From: Kitasatospora sp. MMS16-BH015
Lineage (GTDB): Bacteria > Actinomycetota > Actinomycetes > Streptomycetales > Streptomycetaceae
Length of the DNA: 64,000 bases
Assembly (NCBI RefSeq): GCF_002943525.1
Contig: NZ_CP025394.1
Span: 7,641,001-7,705,000, forward strand
Reading direction: 5' to 3'
The position numbers and the translations under genes are program-made. Shown piece after piece: positions 52,345-59,899 of this stretch (position 1 is the stretch's first letter; every line of letters starts with the position of its first letter). A model generated the notes under the pieces. The model was not told where the DNA came from, did not search any database, and worked only from the letters and a program-made list of their open reading frames with translations.

Positions 52345-53043
52345 TCAGCTGTACGCGATGCGTTCGACCTCGAAGAGCTGTGCGGCGCCGATCCGGCCCT
52401 CGTCCAAGGAGAGCAGCCAGTCCACCAGCTCCGGGCCGACGAGCAGCTCGTCGTAGAAGCCCAGCCGGAGCCCGGCGAGTCGCCGTTCTTCCGGCCAGTG
52501 ACCGATCCAGTGGTCGAGTGCGTCGTCCAGGTGCCGGTCCGCGGCCTCGGTCCGGGTCTCGGCCCAGATGGCCAGCCATGGGGTGAGGATGCCCGTGCTG
52601 ACGGCGACGGTCTCCAGGACGGCGGTCGCGGGGTCGGTGGCCGGGTACGCGTGCAGGGTCGATCGCCACCAGTCATCCCAGACCTGCTCCAGGGCCTGCC
52701 GCTCCGGGGCCGGCCACTCCCGCCAGTGGGCGGCGAGCAGCCGGGAGGCGATCAGCCCGTGGTCGAGGTGCAGTCGACCGGTGGCCAGCAGGCGGACGAT
52801 CCGGGGCGTCATCCGGCGGTAGAGGCTGGCGAAGTCGTCCCAGTGGTCGACGGACATGCGGGCGACCGAGCTGATCAGGCGGTCCGGCACCACCTGCGCG
52901 GGGCCCGCGAGAGCCGCGAGGTCGGCATCCGCGTAGCAGTGGGTGCAGCCGCCGACCGTGGGCGAAGGCTCGGCGAGCAGCGGTGCGAAAGCGGAGTCGA
53001 GCGCGTCGAGAGCGAGCAGGAGTCGCTGGGGAGGGGTGGTCAT
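52345..53043 (-). CDS. Hypothetical protein with a CTHC motif
   Basis: A 232-residue soluble, helix-rich protein. The N-terminal GCTHCYADADLAAL holds a CxxC pair with adjacent His, suggesting metal or redox binding. Trp- and His-rich stretches follow (HWDDFASLYRRMTPRIVRLL; LLAAHWREWPAPERQAL; WDDWWRSTL). ATG at 53043; a GTG two codons upstream is an alternative. It lies 81 bases downstream of the TIR gene on the same strand and could be part of that operon. Family unknown. Confidence 0.6.
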   Translation of the reverse strand: MTTPPQRLLLALDALDSAFAPLLAEPSPTVGGCTHCYADADLAALAGPAQVVPDRLISSVARMSVDHWDDFASLYRRMTPRIVRLLATGRLHLDHGLIASRLLAAHWREWPAPERQALEQVWDDWWRSTLHAYPATDPATAVLETVAVSTGILTPWLAIWAETRTEAADRHLDDALDHWIGHWPEERRLAGLRLGFYDELLVGPELVDWLLSLDEGRIGAAQLFEVERIAYS

Positions 53044-53124
53044 GAGCACCTACGGGGGACCTCATCCGGCACGCCGGAGAAGGGAACGACCCTACCACCG
53101 AGCCGGATGTGGTACGTGCACGTC

Positions 53125-54498
53125 CTAGAGTTGCGCGATCAGGTCGGCGACGGCGGCTTCCACCTCCGTCTCGGTGTGGGTCTCAAGGCGGTGGTACTGG
53201 ACGTCCTTGAGGAATTCGGGGAGGGCGGTCGGGCGCAGGCGGACCGGGAAGAGGCGGGCCTCGCCCTGGACGCTGGCCTGGTAGAGGCGGCGGGATTCCA
53301 GGAGGCAGTAGTTGCTGGAGAGGTAGTCGGGGGAGAGGAGCAGGACGCCGACGGCGCTCTTGGCGAGGCTGCCCATCAGTTCGTCCATCCAGTTGTGGCC
53401 GGCCCGGATCGAGCCGGTGCGGCGGTAGTCGAAGACCTCCTGGAAGGAGGAGCGCAGGACGCGGCTGAAGACGGCCGCGATCTCGCTGTCCTCCCGGGCG
53501 TAGCTGAGGAAGACCTGCTCCTTGCGCAGGGTGGCCGCGCGGAAGTACCGGGCGGCCTGCTCGGCGTCGTGGATCAGCCGGGGCTGGCGGCCGATGACGT
53601 GCAGGGTCTCCTCGAAGGCCTGCCCCAGGGCGGCCGGTTCGCTCCACTGGAGGACGGCCCGCGGGTGCCGGTCCTCCAACTCGCCGAGCACGGTGGTGTC
53701 CACGGCCTCCGCCGGCGCCGCCTCCGAGGCCTCGGCCCGCGGCTCGCGGACCAGCTGCAGCGAGGGCACCCCGTGGCCCAGCATGAAGGAGGCGGCCCCG
53801 ACGGCGGCGGGGTGGTCGATCGCGACCACGCCCCAGTCGAGTTCGCGCATCCGGGTGGTGAAGGCGAGGTCGAAGCGGGGCGGCCAGGGGAGGTTCACCG
53901 GCTCCCAGGCGGCCGTCCGCAGGGCGTCCTCGAGGAGCGGGCCGACCTCCGCGCGGGTGTCGGGAGGCAGTAGCAGGCCGACGGAGTGCTTGTGGAAGGA
54001 GGAGCGGCTGGAGGACCGGGCGGTGATGCTGGACTCCAGGCGGCCGACGAAGGTGCGGAAGGCCTGCGTCACCCGGGCGGAGAGCACCGAATCCTCGGCC
54101 TCGGTGATCTCCTGCTGGTCGTACTCGATCACCCAGATGTCCGCGGGGGCGCGCAGCACCGGGCCGTAGCGGTGGTCGCAGAACACGATGGCCGGCCGGT
54201 GGCAGCGGGCCGCGATGCCCAACTCCAGGAGGAAGTACCGGGCTTCGTGCCGCAGCGCGGCCAGGCTCCAGTTCTCCTGGGCGTCCCCGGGGAGGGGGTA
54301 GATGCCGACGAAGGCGTCGGCCTCGCGGATCATCCGCTCCAGCCGGGTGGGGCTGGTGAAGGTGAGGCCCTCGTCCACCCGGAAGGAGACCTGCTGGACC
54401 CGGCTGATCAGCTGCCAGAAGTAGAGGTTGATCTCCGGCGAGCGGTAGCGGTGGCTCAGGAAGATGTTCGGCCGCCGCGTCCGGGGGTGCTCAGCCAC
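53125..54498 (-). CDS. TIR-domain protein, probable nucleotide-signal-producing defence effector
   Basis: A 457-residue protein. The C-terminal TIR domain (about 327-425) begins KEQVFLSYAREDSEIAAVFS, and the catalytic Glu401 lies in LLSPDYLSSNYCLLE, the usual NADase position. The N-terminal part (about 9-135) starts NIFLSHRYRSPEINLYFWQL and has GIYPLPGDAQEN, resembling a second TIR/deoxyribosyltransferase-like Rossmannoid. A middle domain (about 170-255) looks like a third flavodoxin-type fold. GTG at 54498 overlaps the end of the SLOG gene by eight bases. It could make a NAD-derived signal sensed by the partner. Confidence 0.75.
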   Translation of the reverse strand: MAEHPRTRRPNIFLSHRYRSPEINLYFWQLISRVQQVSFRVDEGLTFTSPTRLERMIREADAFVGIYPLPGDAQENWSLAALRHEARYFLLELGIAARCHRPAIVFCDHRYGPVLRAPADIWVIEYDQQEITEAEDSVLSARVTQAFRTFVGRLESSITARSSSRSSFHKHSVGLLLPPDTRAEVGPLLEDALRTAAWEPVNLPWPPRFDLAFTTRMRELDWGVVAIDHPAAVGAASFMLGHGVPSLQLVREPRAEASEAAPAEAVDTTVLGELEDRHPRAVLQWSEPAALGQAFEETLHVIGRQPRLIHDAEQAARYFRAATLRKEQVFLSYAREDSEIAAVFSRVLRSSFQEVFDYRRTGSIRAGHNWMDELMGSLAKSAVGVLLLSPDYLSSNYCLLESRRLYQASVQGEARLFPVRLRPTALPEFLKDVQYHRLETHTETEVEAAVADLIAQL

Positions 54499-55645
54499 GG
54501 CTGCCGCCCTCCTGGTCGGTGCCCACCACGGCCCGGACGGCGGAGGTGTCCACCACGTCCTGCTGCCGGAGCTTCGCGTAGACCGCGTCGAAGGTGTAGC
54601 CGGCGATGAAGCCGACCGAGAGGACGAAGAAGAGCAGCCGACGGGCACCGCCCGTGGTCAACAGGTCGGGTGAGGTGGCCAGTTGGGCCGTCACGAAGAG
54701 CAGGACGGCGATCGCCCCGGCGGACATGCCGAGCACGGCGGCCCGCGCCCAGTCCTGGCCCCGGTCCACCGCCGTACGGGTCATCGCGCCCGCCGTCGCG
54801 GTCAGCAGCGCACCGGCGATCAACGCGATCAGGTTGACCGCGGCATTGCCGCCCGCCGCGTACGTCAGCGGGATGGTGGCCAGCCCGGTGATCAGCAGCA
54901 GTGCACTGGCCGCCAGCCCCAGCCCGCTCCGGCGGGCGGCCCGCCGCTCCAGGCGCTCGCGCTCCGCCGCGGCCTCGCGCTGACGGCGGCGCTGGCCGAG
55001 CAAGGTGGCCAGGATGCTCGCGGTGGAACCGGGGTGCCAGGCCGCGCCGAGTGCCGAGATCTCCTCCTCGGTGGCCTGGTTGCGGACGCGGTTGAGGGTC
55101 TCCCAGGCCGTCCGCCCGCCGCCGCCGAAGGCGGCAACCGGGGCCACGGGTATGTCGAAGGCGAGCGCCACCATGGCGGTGATCAACGTGGTCCGGCCGC
55201 CGCCGACCAGGATCAGCCCGTCAACCTCGCGCAGCGAGCGGTAGAAGGCGACCTCCCAGTCGTCCCCGGGCTCGTGCCGGTGCTCGAACGCCGCCGGCTG
55301 CGAGGCGGCCTCGGGGAACCGCCCGCCGCTGCTCCCGAAGGCCGGCCGCACGTGCACCGACCCGGCCGGGACCGGCCCGTTCGCCAGGTAGCCCGCGACC
55401 ACGTGGCCGTCGATGAACCGGGGCTTGCTCGAATACACCACGAGATCGCAGCCGGCCTCGGCCACCGCCGCGCCGATCTCCCGGCCCACCGCCCCGGCCT
55501 CCTCGGCGGTCCAGGCCTGCTCGTCCCCGAGCCCCCCGGCGTGCGCCCCACCGACCACGGCCACCCTCGGCCGCTCGCCCACCCCGTCGCCCCCACCGCT
55601 CGCCGCCAAGGCTCCTCCTCCGCTGCGCCGCCCGGTCACTGACAC
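54491..55645 (-). CDS. SLOG-domain sensor fused to four transmembrane helices
   Basis: A protein of up to 384 residues. An N-terminal SLOG/LOG-type Rossmannoid (about 27-175) has PRVAVVGGAHAGG, a middle VYSSKPRFIDG and the nucleotide-loop LILVGGGRTTLITAMVALAF. A basic coiled stretch (about 218-240) leads to four hydrophobic segments at about 241-263, 268-288, 301-323 and 336-356. SLOG domains bind nucleotide-derived signals in NAD/TIR systems. A membrane effector gated by the neighbouring TIR product is the natural hypothesis. GTG at 55645 taken as start; a TTG at 55609 just after GGAGGAGGA is an alternative. Confidence 0.72.
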   Translation of the reverse strand: MSVTGRRSGGGALAASGGGDGVGERPRVAVVGGAHAGGLGDEQAWTAEEAGAVGREIGAAVAEAGCDLVVYSSKPRFIDGHVVAGYLANGPVPAGSVHVRPAFGSSGGRFPEAASQPAAFEHRHEPGDDWEVAFYRSLREVDGLILVGGGRTTLITAMVALAFDIPVAPVAAFGGGGRTAWETLNRVRNQATEEEISALGAAWHPGSTASILATLLGQRRRQREAAAERERLERRAARRSGLGLAASALLLITGLATIPLTYAAGGNAAVNLIALIAGALLTATAGAMTRTAVDRGQDWARAAVLGMSAGAIAVLLFVTAQLATSPDLLTTGGARRLLFFVLSVGFIAGYTFDAVYAKLRQQDVVDTSAVRAVVGTDQEGGSRG

Positions 55646-55726
55646 CGAGTCAGGCTAGCGCCGCCCGTAGGGCCAACGAACAGGCGGTGGCCGGTTCGCG
55701 GCCGTCGGGGGCCGGGCTGCGTCGGC

Positions 55727-55954
55727 TCAGGAGACGACGGCCACCGGGTGGCCGGAGTGGTGGTAGGCCATCCCGTAGCCGGGTACGGGTGAGAACACGT
55801 CCGACTGCGGATAGTCCGACATCACCATGGTGGGGTGGTTGCGGTGATCGGCGGTCGCGGCGGCGGCAGCTCCGGTGGCGGCGGCCACCGCCGGCGCGGT
55901 GAGGGCCAGGACGGCGGCGGACAGCAGGGCGGTACGGCGGGCGGAGCGGTGCAC
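55727..55954 (-). CDS. Small secreted His/Pro-containing protein
   Basis: A 75-residue pre-protein. Signal peptide RRTALLSAAVLALTAPAVAA is followed by a mature part of about 40 residues rich in His, Tyr, Pro and Met (DHRNHPTMVMSDYPQSDVFS and AYHHSGHPV). GTG at 55954 is preceded by GAGGAGA. The His/Met content is compatible with metal binding; no family is recognised. Confidence 0.65.
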   Translation of the reverse strand: MHRSARRTALLSAAVLALTAPAVAAATGAAAAATADHRNHPTMVMSDYPQSDVFSPVPGYGMAYHHSGHPVAVVS

Positions 55955-56060
55955 TGACGGTCTCCTCTGTCGAGGTGCTCGATGTGCTTGCTTCTCGGTC
56001 TCGGTCTCGGGTTCGGCGGCGGGCGCGGGCCGGCCGCGGGTCGGTCAGGTGCCGGACGGC

Positions 56061-56999
56061 TCAGGTCAGGCACTCCTCCAGCGCTGCGGCGAACTCACGC
56101 ATCGACGGGTGACGCAGCCGAGGGTCGGCGTGCAGCGCGGTGCCGAGGACGGGCGCCAGGCCGGGCCAGCTGCGGGCCGGCCAGCCGGTCACCAGTGCCT
56201 CGCGATCGACGGTGGAGCGCGGGCCCGGGACGGTTCCGTTCAGGACCTGGCCCAGCACGGCCGCGACCGCGTACTGGTCGGAGGCGGCGGTCGGGCGGCC
56301 GTCGCTGACGAAGCCGCCCGGGACGGGGAGCAGTTCGAGCTCGGGCGGGGCGTACAGCCGGGTGACCTTGCCGCCGCGGGCCGGGCCGGCCGGGCCGGCG
56401 AGCGGGCGGGCGTTCTCGAAGTCGACGAGGGCCGCCTCGCCGTCCGGGGTCAGCAGGATGTTGGTGGGGCTGACGTCGCCGTGGGCGATCCCGTGCTCGT
56501 GCAGGCGGGTGAACGCCTCGGCCACCGCGCCCGCCACGGCGGCGAACAGCTCCGCCGTCTCCGGGGTACGGGCCCGGGCCACCGGCCCGTGTTCGTGCAG
56601 CCAGTGGGCCAGGGGCACCCCGGAGCGCCACTCGCTCGCCAGGTACCGCACGGCGCCGCAGCTGTCGTGGCCGAGCGGTCGCGGGGCCAGGCCGGAGTGG
56701 CGGAGTTGGTCGAGGACGGCGCGTTCGTGGTCCAGCAGGGCGAGTTCGGCGGCCGGCGCGGCCAGGCAGGCGAGCTTCAACGCCACCGGCCCGTGCGCCC
56801 GGTAGACGGCGGAACACCCGCGCGCACGGAGGCGGGCGGCCGTCACGAACCCGCCCACGCGAAGCCCCGGCACGTCTTCGTGCGCGCACCCGTGCCCCTG
56901 AACCGGTGTCGCGTGATTCGGTGTCGCGTGATCCGGTGCCACCCGCCGCCTCCCGTCCGCCGCTCGGGCCGTCGGCCGGATCAACGAGGGCGGCGTCAT
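56061..56999 (-). CDS. Atypical protein-kinase-like protein
   Basis: A 312-residue protein. Kinase elements: VALKLA (ATP lysine), HGDVSPTNILL (catalytic loop with HGD instead of HRD), VDFEN where DFG is expected, and YAPPELELL. The glycine-rich loop is weak (GGFVTAARLRARGCSAVY). The unusual DFE makes canonical phosphotransfer uncertain; it may phosphorylate small molecules or be a pseudokinase. The N-terminal 40 residues include a duplicated HATPN/HATPV repeat. ATG at 56999 follows GGGAGG. Confidence 0.7.
   Translation of the reverse strand: MTPPSLIRPTARAADGRRRVAPDHATPNHATPVQGHGCAHEDVPGLRVGGFVTAARLRARGCSAVYRAHGPVALKLACLAAPAAELALLDHERAVLDQLRHSGLAPRPLGHDSCGAVRYLASEWRSGVPLAHWLHEHGPVARARTPETAELFAAVAGAVAEAFTRLHEHGIAHGDVSPTNILLTPDGEAALVDFENARPLAGPAGPARGGKVTRLYAPPELELLPVPGGFVSDGRPTAASDQYAVAAVLGQVLNGTVPGPRSTVDREALVTGWPARSWPGLAPVLGTALHADPRLRHPSMREFAAALEECLT
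56901..56940 (-). repeat. 15-base tandem repeat, 2.7 copies, in the kinase-like gene
   Basis: Units at 56901-56915, 56916-56930 and 56931-56940 share A-Y-CGGTGTCGCGTG. It encodes the repeated HATP pentapeptide near the N-terminus. Confidence 0.8.
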
Positions 57000-57195
57000 C
57001 CGGACACCTCCCGGCGGTCGAGATGACCCAACCGGCCCCGCCAGGGCGTCCCCGGCGTCGGCGAAGGGCGCCGGGGGGCGCCCGGGAGCGCGCCTGAGGT
57101 GGCCGAATAGTGATGCGGTACAGTCTGGGCCGCTCGGGCGGCAGCCGCCCGATGTCATGGCCGGAACAGCACTGGACAGCAACGGGGGACAGGCA

Positions 57196-57909
57196 GTGGC
57201 GATCGACGATCTTCCAGGGCCGGTCGTGACCTTCCTGAACGTGATCGGCGTGCCCTGGCCGTACATCAACGAGGACGAGGTCCGGCAGTTCGCCACCATG
57301 GTGCGCCAGTTCGGCGAGGCGGTGGAGCGGACGCACGCCGAGGCGACCCGGACGCTGGGGGACTTCGCGCAGGCGTACCAGGGTGCGGCCACCCGGCAGA
57401 TGCAGTCGGGGTGGGCCAAGCTGTCCGAGCGGCACACCCAGGAGCTGGTGGCGGGCTGCCACGTGCTCGCCGAGGCGCTGGAGATCGGCGCGGACGTGAT
57501 CGTCGCGCAGAAGGTCGAGGCGCTGGCGGAGTTGGCCGTGATGGCGGCCACCTTCATCGCCGACCAGGCGGCGGCCGTGGCCACCTTCGGCCTGGCCGAG
57601 GCCGCGGTGCCGGTGATCGTGGAGACCGGCAAGAAGCTGCTGGAGACGCTCAAGCAGCAGATCATCCAGTACATCATCGGCGAGATCATCGAGGCGGCGG
57701 CCAAGCCGCTCTTCGCGAAGATCGAGCACGCCATGTCCGGACTGGACTGGGGGCAGGCGGGCGCGGCCGCGGCCGGCGACGCGGGGGACGGGTTCATGAT
57801 CCACCACGGCGATGCCGGCGGTCACCTCCAGGTGCTGCGCAGCCACACCGACACCTTCCGCGAGCACGCGCAGACCCTGCGCGCCGGGCTCGAGGGGCTG
57901 GCCTTCTGA
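57196..57909 (+). CDS. WXG100-like secretion-substrate protein
   Basis: A 237-residue helical protein. It begins VAIDDLPGPVVTFLNVIGVP and continues with the WXG-type hairpin around SGWAKLSERHTQELVAG. A long hydrophobic/amphipathic helical section (VEALAELAVMAATFIADQAA; ETLKQQIIQYIIGEIIEAAA) follows. Proteins like this form the N-terminal delivery part of type VII-exported polymorphic toxins. GTG at 57196 fits GGGGGACAGGCA; an ATG at 57157 lacks a binding site. Its stop overlaps the next start (TGATG). Confidence 0.78.
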   Translation: MAIDDLPGPVVTFLNVIGVPWPYINEDEVRQFATMVRQFGEAVERTHAEATRTLGDFAQAYQGAATRQMQSGWAKLSERHTQELVAGCHVLAEALEIGADVIVAQKVEALAELAVMAATFIADQAAAVATFGLAEAAVPVIVETGKKLLETLKQQIIQYIIGEIIEAAAKPLFAKIEHAMSGLDWGQAGAAAAGDAGDGFMIHHGDAGGHLQVLRSHTDTFREHAQTLRAGLEGLAF

Positions 57910-58943
57910 TGGCGGGGGGAGGCGAGGAGAAGGCCGTCTTCCACGCGCTGCGGACGGACGCGCTCGACGCGCTGCCCAAGATCGCCGAGAAGCACGCCGC
58001 CGTGGTGGAGGACGCCGTCGAGAAGGGCGGGCGGAACATCGCCGCCCACGCGGCCAACGACGCCAAGCTGGTCGAGGACCTCAAGCCCCGGCCGCCCACG
58101 AGCGAGGTCAAGGCGCCCCAGGTGCCCGGCGCCCGCACGGCCACCGACTCGGTCACGCCGGCCGGAGCGGAGAAGGACCTGCGGCCCACCTTCGAACCGA
58201 AGGCCGAGGTCGAGCCGGGCCCGCGCCCGGACGAGACCCCTTGGCACGGCAACAGCGCGCTGCGCGACGGCCCCAGCTACCAGCAGGAGATCGACGACCA
58301 GCTGCGCCCGCGCGGCCTCGACCGCGCCGAGCACGACCGGCTCCGGCTCAGCCCCACCAACGACCTCTCCGAGGCCGAGGCCCGCCAGGTGGTCGAGGTC
58401 CGCGACTCGATCAAGCTCGAAGAGGGCCGGATGGTCACCAAGGTGGTCAAGCCCGAGATCGCCCAGGCGTACCTGGACAACGCGGCCAAGCTCGGCACCC
58501 GTGACTTCAACCCCGGCGAGTTCCGGGGCTCCATCGCGCGCGGGTCCGACACCGCCGACCTGCGGAGCATGGACGAGCTGCGGGACGGGCTCGCCCTCGA
58601 CGACGGCGGGGCCGGCTGGTCGCCCGTCCCGCCGGGGGCCACCGAGGCGTACCAGCTGCGCTTCCCCGCGCCGCACGGCATGGCGGCCGACCCGACCCTC
58701 GGTGCGGTCGGCGACCAGGCACTGGCGGACAAGGTGGCCGGCATGGCCGGGCAGACCCCGGGCCGGGCCTGGGACGAGCCGTTCCTCGGCACCGGCTACA
58801 CCGGTGGCGGCGTGCCGGAGTGGGACGCCAAGCCGACCGGCTTCCCGCACCATGCTGAGATATGGCGCATGAACGCCGACGGCACCGAGGAGGCCGTCGG
58901 CTACTTCGACAAGAACGAAGGGCTGTGGAAGTACCATGACTGA
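57909..58943 (+). CDS. Putative polymorphic toxin with uncharacterised C-terminal domain
   Basis: A 344-residue protein. A helical N-terminus of about 60 residues (KIAEKHAAVVEDAVEKGGRN) is followed by a Pro/Lys/Glu linker (about 65-120). A compact C-terminal domain of about 180 residues contains EFRGSIARGSDTADLRSM, TPGRAWDEPFLGTGYTG and a terminal PHHAEIWRMNADGTEE. The C-terminal part resembles no toxin I can name; conserved-looking Arg, Asp and His residues suggest an enzyme. Gene order with the WXG100 protein before and the overlapping candidate immunity gene after supports the toxin call. Confidence 0.6.
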   Translation: MAGGGEEKAVFHALRTDALDALPKIAEKHAAVVEDAVEKGGRNIAAHAANDAKLVEDLKPRPPTSEVKAPQVPGARTATDSVTPAGAEKDLRPTFEPKAEVEPGPRPDETPWHGNSALRDGPSYQQEIDDQLRPRGLDRAEHDRLRLSPTNDLSEAEARQVVEVRDSIKLEEGRMVTKVVKPEIAQAYLDNAAKLGTRDFNPGEFRGSIARGSDTADLRSMDELRDGLALDDGGAGWSPVPPGATEAYQLRFPAPHGMAADPTLGAVGDQALADKVAGMAGQTPGRAWDEPFLGTGYTGGGVPEWDAKPTGFPHHAEIWRMNADGTEEAVGYFDKNEGLWKYHD

Positions 58944-59811
58944 CCCCGCCGGCCGCCGCTACCAGGTCAAGGGTGAGCTCGCGGCCTTCCGAGGGGTGCT
59001 CTTCCCCGCCCGGACCGCCGCCGGCCTGTGGCCGTACGTGGAGCTGCTGCCCGAGCCCGGCGCCGCCGCGCCCGAGGGCGTCGAGCCGCGGCGGGCCGCC
59101 GACGGCTCGGTGGCCGGGTACCCGGTGGCGCCGGAGCAGCTCGAGGCCTGGTACGCCGTGCACTGGACCTTCCACTGGCGGGGCGAGCCCTTCGAGTGCA
59201 CCGGGGCCACCGACACCACGATCGCCGGCACCTACCTGGGCACCGACCAGGAGTTCGCCAAGGCGCACCTGAAGCGACGGGTGATCGGCTACCGCGGCGA
59301 GTTCCCGCGCGCCGAGGTCACCGACCCGACGGAGCACCGCGAGGACCTGCTCGGCCCCCGTACCGCCCTGGCCCGCCGTCTCGCCGAGGCCGGCCACTTC
59401 CGCCCGGCGGTCCAAGCGACTTACCGGGGCCGCACCTACCCGGCCGCCGCCGAGCCGGACGCCACCGGCCGGATCGGCCTGACCGGCGCCGACCTGGCCC
59501 ACTCCGACCTCCCCGTCGACCCCCAGGACCCGACCCGCCACCTCGCCGCCCCGGCCCAACTCGACGCCTGGTACCGCACCCACTGGACCTTCCACTGGCA
59601 GGGCGGCCCCTTCCAGGCCGTCGGCACCTCCGAGGGCCGGATCAAGGGCGTCTACACCGGCGCCGACTGGGGCTTCGTCGACGGCCTCCAACTCACCCAG
59701 GAGCCCGCCCCCGACGGCGCCCGCCCCCACTACACCGTCGAGGTCGCCCTCGACGAGGTCACCGACCTCGAACAGCACCGCACCGACCTGCTGCCCCCGC
59801 TCACCGACTGA
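58936..59811 (+). CDS. Candidate immunity protein with an internal duplication
   Basis: A 291-residue cytoplasmic protein (no signal or membrane segment). Two homologous halves are visible: QLEAWYAVHWTFHWRGEPFE in the first and QLDAWYRTHWTFHWQGGPFQ in the second, each followed by a GT/GA...G-Y-G-D region and a VTD-x-x-EHR / VTD-x-x-QHR end. The ATG at 58936 overlaps the toxin stop by eight bases. Coupling to the toxin and lack of export signal fit an immunity role, which is inferred. Confidence 0.6.
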   Translation: MTDPAGRRYQVKGELAAFRGVLFPARTAAGLWPYVELLPEPGAAAPEGVEPRRAADGSVAGYPVAPEQLEAWYAVHWTFHWRGEPFECTGATDTTIAGTYLGTDQEFAKAHLKRRVIGYRGEFPRAEVTDPTEHREDLLGPRTALARRLAEAGHFRPAVQATYRGRTYPAAAEPDATGRIGLTGADLAHSDLPVDPQDPTRHLAAPAQLDAWYRTHWTFHWQGGPFQAVGTSEGRIKGVYTGADWGFVDGLQLTQEPAPDGARPHYTVEVALDEVTDLEQHRTDLLPPLTD

Positions 59812-59862
59812 CCCGCCCCCGGGTGCTCCTCGGCGCGCCTCGCCCGGCCACCGGGGTTGCTA

Positions 59863-59899
59863 GTGCTGCTCCGCGGAAGTTCGTGGAGGGTGTTGATCA
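59863..59899 (+). repeat. Left terminal inverted repeat of the IS630 element
   Basis: 37 bases beginning GTGCTGCTCCGCGG, reverse complement of 61350-61387 except for one missing G in the run near its inner third. Confidence 0.92.

Noticed and set aside
53125..55645. Classic Thoeris (ThsA SIR2-SLOG plus ThsB)
   Set aside because: No SIR2 domain is visible; the SLOG protein instead has four membrane helices.
57909..58943. Assignment of the toxin as tuberculosis-necrotising-toxin-type NAD hydrolase
   Set aside because: I could not find the family's defining residues; the domain is left unnamed.
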